Shown: piece after piece, positions 56,742 through 64,000 of the stretch | Layout: every line of letters begins with the position of its first letter | Position numbering within the stretch: position 1 is the first letter of the stretch | From: Psococerastis gibbosa | Lineage: Eukaryota; Arthropoda; Insecta; Psocodea; Psocidae | Direction of reading: 5' to 3' | NCBI GenBank assembly: GCA_963971405.1 | Contig: OZ020488.1 | Span: 21,161,089 to 21,225,088, forward strand | DNA length: 64,000 nt | Translations under genes and position numbers: made by a program | The notes under the pieces: generated by a model | What the model was told of the DNA's origin: nothing | The model's input: the letters and a program-made list of their open reading frames with translations, nothing else | Databases searched by the model: none

Positions 56742-59700
56742 TAATGACTATTAACACAGAAGTAAGTCAAACTAGCTCTTTATTAAATAACGTAAGTATC
56801 GTGGTCACAAGTTCATGAGTAATAATCCGATTTGACACATCTCGATTTGGCACAATATCAGAAAAGAAGATCAGCGCCTGGAGTTGAGCATGAGGTGACC
56901 GTCTTAGAAATGCTAAGGACACAGCCAACTGGTAGACTGAGGGGGAAAGAGCAAGGCCTACCGCAAAACTTGAACTTACAGTAGGTCTGCACTGGAGCTC
57001 CTAAATTACAAACTTGATGTTTATCACAATTCTTAGAAATTTGCCGGGTAGTGCTACTGTCTATAAGGCGGTTCCACTGCTTGTCATCATTTGTTAACAC
57101 CCGTTACTTAATGCAGTTAAGCTGACATAGGATAAATATACTTTATTTTATTTAGTCATTAAAACTGCTCTTATATACTTTACACGTACCGCATTCTTAG
57201 AGCAAAGTTTTCAATTTCGAATTTTCTTGCCAGACTTAATTGGCGCTCACTCGTCTTGGGTGATTCTACGAACATCCAAAGGATTCAGGCGAAATACATT
57301 TTTTTTTCAAAATTTAGTATTGTTTGTACTTGAGATTAAAGAAATAATACATTAGTAAATAAGTTGCAGCTAGTCAGCAGCGATAAATAAGCAGTATTTG
57401 TTGGATATTTTTAATTTCAGTTTCTTCGATTCTACGGAGTGGACACTTGTCTATGGAGTATACTTAACATTGGCAATATCTGGGTTTTTGAGAGAGAAAA
57501 AAAAACACATTGCAAAGGAATCAATAAGCATTTTATAAAAAAAAGATATACTGTATGTAAACCAAAAAGAAAACTGCCCCCTAGTTACCACAGGGATAGG
57601 AGCGCCTATTTTTCGAATTACGTCCTAAAGAAAATTGTGCACGTTGGTTGCTTGTTAATTAATTAAGTATGTACAGCATATGCAATACTTACATAATTAC
57701 ATACATACAATATTTACAGTGCATATTTGACGATATCAGTTGAGCGACATGAATTTAGTAATAAAAATGACAAAACCAGAATGAATTGATAAAAATGTAA
57801 ATACAAACTTTACGAATTTACGCTTTACAACTTATAAAAAATGTGGCACACCTGGGCCCAGCCCTGTTACCCAATAATCCTATAAACAACGCCTGCCAAA
57901 TACCAATCCAAGTCGAATCGGATTAGAGTAATGTTTTAATAGAAACGAAACTGGAAGGCTTTTAGCTATTGATTAGTTCGACTAGAAATATGATATTTTA
58001 AAGTTAGATAACATGAAGCTATTAAATGACGACGTGATGAAAGATTTAATGATAGGGTTTAATCTTAATTCATAATTCACCAAAAAGAAGGGGGTTTTCG
58101 CGGAATGAGGATATTTATATTTTATAGGTTATAGGAAGCGGTCGGTCATGCCATACAGGAAGGCACTTTTATAACACTACTAAGTCACCCTAGCGGAGTT
58201 ACATGTAGGCCTACCTACTGACTCTTCAACGTTCATCAAATCATTGTAAGATACAAAATACAAAACAAGTATTCTGCTGGCTGCTTAATACTTTTGAAAT
58301 TGATCGGAGTTGCAGAATTATTAAAAGCTTCAAAATGACGATATGCAGCAGCAAAGTTTGAACGAATAGATTATTTTATACCGTAGTAAATATGAAACTC
58401 ACCGAGAGAAACTGCGAAATCAATGTGCTTCAATTCAGGGCAAAATATTACACAATTAACAACTTGGAATACTTAGCAGTAGCCTTAGTACACCGTGCTT
58501 ATAATTCCATGCAGAACTTGTGTTCCAGTTCAAAAAAATTACACATTCACTTAATAAATAATATATTGGCTTGTATATTATATAGACTAATTTTGCCAAA
58601 TTAGGGTACCTTTACATTATGCCACTAATAATTATAATACTCACCTACTTTGGCTACTTTAAGGGGGGCGGGGGTAATATTCGACAAGAAAAACAACCAA
58701 TAATGCCAACCAGACAAAATCAACAACTTGGATGTATCGTTTTACATTTTTATAGCTTCAATTGAAGTTAATTACTAAAAAATTAAAAAAAAAAAATCAA
58801 CTTTTGATTTGTTGTTTTGTCCCATCCGAGCACAAAATTTACTCTCTTATGCCAATAATGCCGGCTGGCACCCACAGGCGACAACAGCAAGTAAATCATT
58901 TATCGACAGTGTACTATGGTATTAATTTGAACAATTAAAATTGAAATTACCGACCTACAAGCACTTCAAACAAATTCCCATGCAACACAACCTTGTGTAC
59001 CTAGGCTAATAAGTAATAATAACAATAATTATGTCCTGCCTGAGAACGGTTAATAATAACTGCATATCAGTTCAGCACCCAATGCAGCACTATGCGAAAC
59101 CATTCATTCATTTTATGGACTAGGTGTGTGGGAATATTCATATATCATACAAGGAAAGTGATTAGACAAACATTGATTTATTTCTCCAATTATAATTCGC
59201 TATAATGTGACTTCTACATAATTTATAGGGTCTCTTAATTTATCGCTAGTCAATAATTTTTAAATAGATCTGTAATAGTTCTGAGATGAATCCAGTTATG
59301 GGTTTTATAGTATGGTATTACACGTAATTTCTTGTTCCCTACTGAGAAAATTATGTGCTGTAATTGTTAAACGTTTCCTGATTTATAATAGCAAATATGT
59401 TACAACTACTATTTCGACCTCTGACATGACCATGGTCGCCTTTGAAATAACGACGCCGTTATTCAAATAATTTTTCTCTGACTGACTGAGGTTTACCCAC
59501 TTTCCGCCCTCAGTAACCTAAAGTAAATCTATGGCATGGTTTCTTGTTAAAAAGGAAACTAAGATTGCAATCTAGAGTTATAGGTAGATGCCAATCCATG
59601 TTCTAGTTCAATTACGTCACATTAATTTATTTATACTTATCGGAGCAATTTTTAAACGCGTCGCAATTGAATATAAATGACCCCATTTGCAGTACAAAAT

Positions 59701-61242
59701 ATAATCCTAAACAAAATAAACCACGCAACTGTCAGTAGTGGTTTGAATAATTACACATGAAGTCTTAGGACAATTTCAGCGAGGCAAATCTGATTAATGT
59801 ATTAATGATTAATGATGAATGATTAACTTATATCTTTAGAATCCGCCTATGAACTTATTAGGTGACCAGCCAATATTTTGAGCGTTAAATTGACAGAAAA
59901 GGCTAATTTGAGATTAAAAAAACTTTCTTTGACACCAGGTAAAGTTTAAGAATTGCTTTTATTGTGCTTTCGCCGCCACTCTCATGAAGTCCTCTGTTTT
60001 ATCTTATGCACTAGTGACTAGAGGACATCTAGCATGGCCCCACCATATCTCTTATTTGTACAGTACCGTTCTACTAAATAAGGGACATAATTACCTAGGT
60101 CCTCTGTGTTCTGTAACAAATTAATTCTAATAACAAATTAAATATCGTATTAAGTATACTAATACTCCTCCCAAACTATTCCACTCAAACTTCAAAGTCT
60201 ATTAATTGATCATGCGCACGCATATCAAGTTAAGAAACCTTGTAGTAGGTCTACATGTAAGTGTAAACCCTCCAGCTCGAGATTAGTACAATAGTGATCA
60301 TTAATTATTGGGTCATGAACAGGAAATTTAACTGATAATTCTACAGTTCCAGCCTTGCCTGGAGATTCAATGCCAACGGAAACTGCGACTAATTTGTGTG
60401 AACGTACAGTAGATCCAACCAACGAAAATGAGCATTGTTCAAAATGCGCATTCCCTCCTAGCTAAAGATAACTGATAAGACTAGAACAATGAGCATCTAC
60501 TGGCTATATATACGCACTATCATTCTTAATGTGTATGACCATTCAAAAAACGGCGAGTCTGAGAAAACAAGAGTCATTGTCTAGTAAGGGAACTATAAAA
60601 GTTAAAGAGAGATATCCGTGATTCTCAGTGTTAAATATCATGGTTAACTATCCACGTGGAAATCATATAAAAATGGCGCCTCAAAAAAAGTTCCATGAAA
60701 CATTGAGACTTGCTACTTGAAAGCGTTTCCAAGTGGATTTTTCACCATGAATTAGCTGTTGCTGATTAATATGGTAAGCAATATTTTAAGCAAGGTCGAG
60801 GATTCATCATAAATGGAAAAATAAAGCTGCCGGGTATGTTGCTGGTCAAAGCATCCCACATACAGCAGTGGTCAAGAGTGGTCAAAGTTTTAGAATGATG
60901 GCGGGGACAAAAATAAGTAGACCTTATGACGTCATCAGGCATGATAAGAAAAAAATTGAAAATATAAGAGCAAAATATCGGCTGGGTTCCTCTACCAGTC
61001 CTCAAGCCTTACTGGGTTGTCGCGCCACGGCGTTTTAATTTATGCAAATAGCTGTGTGGAGGACAGTATGTGTGAGCCAGAAGAGTATATTTTGCCACAG
61101 AGACTGAAGCAATTTCGAAATATTGCCTGTAAAATTACTGCTTCGGCCTGTATTTACATATTGTACAACAATGACTCTTTTACGTATCTGAATAATGGAG
61201 AAGAGAGCTACAGTGCAATAAATCCAATAGACAGAAACAGTG
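56742..61242. other. Long AT-rich stretch with no gene recognised
   Basis: About 4.5 kb without any repeat family seen elsewhere, except a possible 35-bp SINE F scrap at 58168-58202 (ACTACTAAGTCACCCTAGCG). There is a GGGGGGCGGGGG patch at 58663. An acceptor-like ATTTTTAATTTCAG ends at 57419, followed by a 39-codon frame (see rejected items). Confidence 0.45.
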
Positions 61243-61380
61243 GCGAATACATAAAATATTTGGGGGAGGGGGGGGGGGCAAGACCCAGATTGCATCTAGC
61301 CAACTTCTTGCCGCGGGCAGAGGCCAAGGCCAGCGTTGAATCCTACCAACCAAACCGCTTACCGCACGCAGTTGACCCAA
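61243..61380 (+). repeat. Interspersed repeat D, copy 2
   Basis: GGCGAATACATAAAATATTT, a G-rich tract (61262-61278), CAAGACCCAGATTGCATC, GCCAACTTCTTGCCGCGGGC, GAATCCTACCAACCAAACCG: same order as 7540-7668. A frame across it is not considered coding. Confidence 0.6.
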
Positions 61381-61420
61381 AAATCTATAATGCTCAACTG
61401 ACTTAGTTACTGAACGTAGA

Positions 61421-61631
61421 TTAAATAAATATAAATAAATAAGGACTTTTTGTTGTTTCTATTACTAAGCCTTAACCTACCGGAATTAGGGGTATAAAGC
61501 CCTCTCTTACACTCAACTAGGACCGCTTGCTTTACATGCCCTCCGAAGCATGGCCAGAAAATGTAGCCAGTGTGGGACTCGAACCAACAACCTTTCGGGT
61601 GAAAGTCTGCACGACTACCCTACATGTCCTG
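61421..61631 (-). mobile_element. tRNA-derived SINE, family F, fullest copy
   Basis: On the minus strand: CAGGACATGTAGGGTAGTCG (A-box region), CTTTCACCCGAAAGGTTG, TTGGTTCGAGTCCCACACTG (perfect B box), GGCCATGCTTCGGAGGGCAT, GTAAAGC, GAGTGTAAGAGAGGGC, ATACCCCTAATTCCGG, AGTAATAGAAAC and a (TTTA)n tail. It has every block seen in the family. Confidence 0.85.
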
Positions 61632-61974
61632 ACTAGATAAAGCTGATAGATTTAGCTTTTTTTTTTCTTCCAAATTTAAGCTGCACACGGGCTGTGCCCT
61701 GCAGCATATTATATAATGTATTACTGTAACTTAACTTTTATGGAAATATAAATTTATTGTATTGTATACACATGCCATAATTATTGTTGTGCAGTATTAT
61801 ATTGGACTGTCCACTGTCGACTAAGTGGACTAACAATCGCCCCATCGACCATTTCAATGCTTTATGCTTTAGGATAGGGAAAATCGAGGCAACCGAGCTT
61901 AAACCCTACGACAATAATTTACCATGGAACTACAGTACTCATAATTATATATTATGGTACCTATACTAATTACT

Positions 61975-62022
61975 GAATAGGAAAGCATGTACGGGTTCAC
62001 TCGCACCAGTTCTTTATAAATT
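61975..62022 (+). mobile_element. HINE 3'-terminal fragment (B8)
   Basis: AATAGGAAAGCATGTACGGG, TTCACTCGCACC and AGTTCTTTATAAA parallel the last 45 bp of the family. The terminal hairpin is decayed. Only the 3' end is present. Confidence 0.6.
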
Positions 62023-62566
62023 AGGCGATTTAAGTTCTTATATCGATCAGATTTGGTTTTTTAAGTTAAATTTCTCAAATTCGAAAATTTAAATTAATTA
62101 CTAGTCTAACTACCATTTAACAACCAGTTTCGCTAAAGCCAAATTAACAATGGGGCGTTTAATACGATTGAAAGCATTAATGACCCATGCAGCCTTGACA
62201 ATCGGCCATTTACACCCGGAGATCAACAATGAATATTAGGGTAATCAGCCAGAGCTCCGCGCACGACTTACGGAGGTCACGGCGGTTGAGTCAACACAAG
62301 GAAGGCACCCGGTACCTACAGGTGCATGCATTATAAGAAGATGCTGCAAATTCCTCCTCGGGGGGTCACGAGCACATGGGCCTTGGCGGGAGTCGTGTGG
62401 GCGAGTACTTAAAACAAGTCTAATACAATACTTGTTTTTGGTGAGTGAGCGGCTTCAGTTTACATGGCCGTAAAGAACATATTGTATACTACCGCGGCTT
62501 TTCCAGTTGCAATTAAAAAAATCTAAATCGCAAAAGTAAGATAAAGCTGGACTACCGGTACTTGCT
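62023..62566. other. No gene recognised
   Basis: Unique sequence; GC-richer near 62250-62400 but without exon signals. Confidence 0.45.
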
Positions 62567-63045
62567 GCTTTCCAATTTATACGTAGTACTATATAAGGAA
62601 AGCTTTGTGATGGTCGAAATTTTCGGTTCCGAGATTGCAACGGAATTACACATTTTGAGGTCCCAGGAACCCAAAAAAGTGGGGTTTACGAAATGACTGT
62701 ATGTCTGTTCATCTATTTCCGGGCAAACTACTCGGCCGAATTTGATGAAATTTGCTTGTAGGTTCACAAAAATCATGCCTCGGGACCATTTTTTTTTATT
62801 TTGGGGTTTTATTATCAAAAAACTAAAAAAAACGTCTAAAAAATTATTTATTACCTTCAGGTATGTTTTAGGTGTTTGATAGAGTAACAAAACCGGACAG
62901 GCTGCATTCCCAAAAAAATATTTGGTTTTTCGAGGGATCTGAAATTTAACCATACGGAAATTATTTACTATGAAATTACACAATATTTCTATCTACTAAT
63001 TTATAAATTGGAAAGCATGTTCGAGTAAACTCGGACCGGTTCGTT
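62567..63045 (+). mobile_element. HINE copy B6, internally deleted
   Basis: Has both ends (GCTTTCCAATTTATACGTAG at 62568; CGAGTAAACTCGGACCGG before 63042) but is only 479 bp. Segments are missing around the first G tract to the ATCGATGATTT block, and between TTTGGTTTT and the GGAAATTTAACC-like block, removing the large G tract. The TCTG core is reduced. Confidence 0.75.
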
Positions 63046-63054
63046 AAGTCATGT

Positions 63055-63245
63055 TGTCGCCTGTTTCATTGCGTCAATGGTAATCTTGTCTGAGCTTGTT
63101 TATTACCAGTTTGCCAATGGCCAAAAATTCATGCGAAAAGTGGAAACAATACAAATAATGTCCGAAATCCATGGGGTCGTTGGCATTGGACAAGTAGGCC
63201 TAGGTTCATAAAGCGTCCTTCAGGACATTATTATTAACTAAATAA
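63055..63245 (+). repeat. Interspersed repeat L, copy 3
   Basis: CGCCTGTTTCATTGCGTCAA, TGGTAATCTTGTCTGAGC, CAGTTTGCCAATGGCC, AATAATGTCCGAAATCCATG, GGGTCGTTGGC and a short ATTATTATTA end. It directly follows the HINE end at 63045. Confidence 0.65.
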
Positions 63246-63387
63246 TTAACCTAAAGCTGCGTATGTTTTGTTGTATACACTATATAGCATACCGGAACAG
63301 CAGTGTTTACCCAATTCTACGACTTCCGTGAGTAATACTTAACTTTTTTTATGGTGTAATAAATTCAAAAAGTGACTATCACAACTA

Positions 63388-63758
63388 TTTTGCTAACGGC
63401 TTTACCATGTTGAGTCCATTAGAGCAGAGCATGTTTCAAACTGCGGCAAACTTAGTAGTGTGCACAGCGTTGGCAGGGGAACATGATGGGACATGATATC
63501 GCGCTTAGGCAGTCTACGTGCGTGTCGAGTCCTGGTTACCTGATTTAATTGTGTGACTTTACCATGTTCCCAAGTGGTTCGGAATCCACTACAATCAGGA
63601 GGTCCACCCTGTCAGTCAACTCCCCGTTCCCCGAGGTGAAAGAGTCTGCCCTTAGGGAGCCTCAAGTTAACAAACAGACTCACTCCCCCCGCCAGGCAGA
63701 CAGGGTTGCTTAAAGCAAAAATACTGAAAGCAGGCGTTGGAGACATCAACAACAACTA
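63388..63758 (+). repeat. Interspersed repeat J, copy 2
   Basis: CGGCTTTACCATGTTGAGTC, CAGCGTTGGCAGGGGAACAT, GTGGTTCGGAATCCACTACA, AGAGTCTGCCCTTAGGG, GTTGCTTAAAGC and a CATCAACAACAACT tail, in the same order as 8687-9058. Confidence 0.75.
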
Positions 63759-64000
63759 TTGAAGTAGGCTATACGAAAAGAAAAAAAACATACAAATATC
63801 GGATATCTGTTTCATACTATCGTTCTATGGAATTTTGACATTTTTTACGAGAAAGTTATCTAGTGAATAAATTGAGTACTAACCCTACGGCACACTCCTA
63901 GCAATAAGGTTAGGTCCATAACGGGCACGTCCCTTATTCCCAATAAGTTATTACCAGCCACATGCAGGAAGACATAAAATTTGTATTTACGACTGACCAA

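Noticed and set aside
57420-57538. Possible terminal exon after an ATTTTTAATTTCAG acceptor
   Set aside because: It is phase-compatible with the exon ending at 21696 and gives 39 codons (FFDSTEWTLVYGVYLTLA...) to a stop. But it is 36 kb away, short, and AT-rich acceptors of this quality are expected by chance. Only junction reads could support it.
1-64000. CRISPR arrays, rRNA, bacterial operons, telomeric repeats
   Set aside because: I saw no regularly spaced direct repeats with unique spacers, no rRNA-like sequence, no adjacent bacterial-style genes and no telomere motif runs.

Overview
The window looks like gene-poor, AT-rich DNA from an invertebrate, most likely an arthropod. The case for this rests on a dense mix of short non-autonomous transposons and on several unrelated tRNA-derived SINE families. 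It also rests on a Helentron/DINE-1-like repeat with a TCTG core, on spliceosomal signals, and on the absence of any long open reading frame. I cannot name the species.

Only one host gene is supported, on the + strand and incomplete. A probable non-coding first exon lies near 10322-10531, with an arthropod-type initiator and a strong GTAAGT donor. A coding exon lies at 21373-21696, with a good acceptor, a start codon at 21416, a signal-peptide-like N terminus and a GTAACA donor. No later exon could be identified, so the rest of the window may be its second intron. A textbook zero-length exon (recursive splice point) at 46761/46762 on the same strand fits that reading.

Everything else is repeats. 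(1) Six PIF/Harbinger-like foldback MITEs carry TTA/TAA target duplications; one of them is a sister subfamily. (2) Eight copies or fragments of an ~850-bp Helentron/DINE-1-like element carry conserved poly-G tracts. (3) There are five tRNA-derived SINE families (labelled F, G, K, P, Q) and a retroposed hairpin family with 11-12 bp target duplications, one copy of which holds a tRNA half in its loop. (4) LINE fragments include an RNase-H-clade element whose RT-tail and zinc-knuckle parts are fused with the RNase H region missing, and two RTE-like 3' ends. (5) There are hAT-like and other terminal-inverted-repeat elements, including a 91-bp mini-MITE. (6) Two long palindromes carry hammerhead-ribozyme-like core motifs. 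(7) There is an ~86-bp minisatellite, a recent 195-bp tandem duplication, and several anonymous repeats (labelled C, D, E, I, J, L, O).

Region by region: 0-10 kb is MITE, SINE and HINE debris; 10-21.7 kb holds the gene's 5' exons with transposons between them; 22-31 kb has HINE, SINE, LINE and foldback elements; 31-38 kb is mostly unrecognised apart from a hairpin and the minisatellite. From 38-56.8 kb the insertions are nested, three levels deep at 54.2-55.7 kb. 56.8-61.2 kb is nearly featureless, and 61-64 kb is repeats again. The most useful leads are the recursive splice site, the tRNA-loaded hairpin retroposon, the hammerhead-like palindromes, the repeated SINE-HINE junction and the two-tier MITE.
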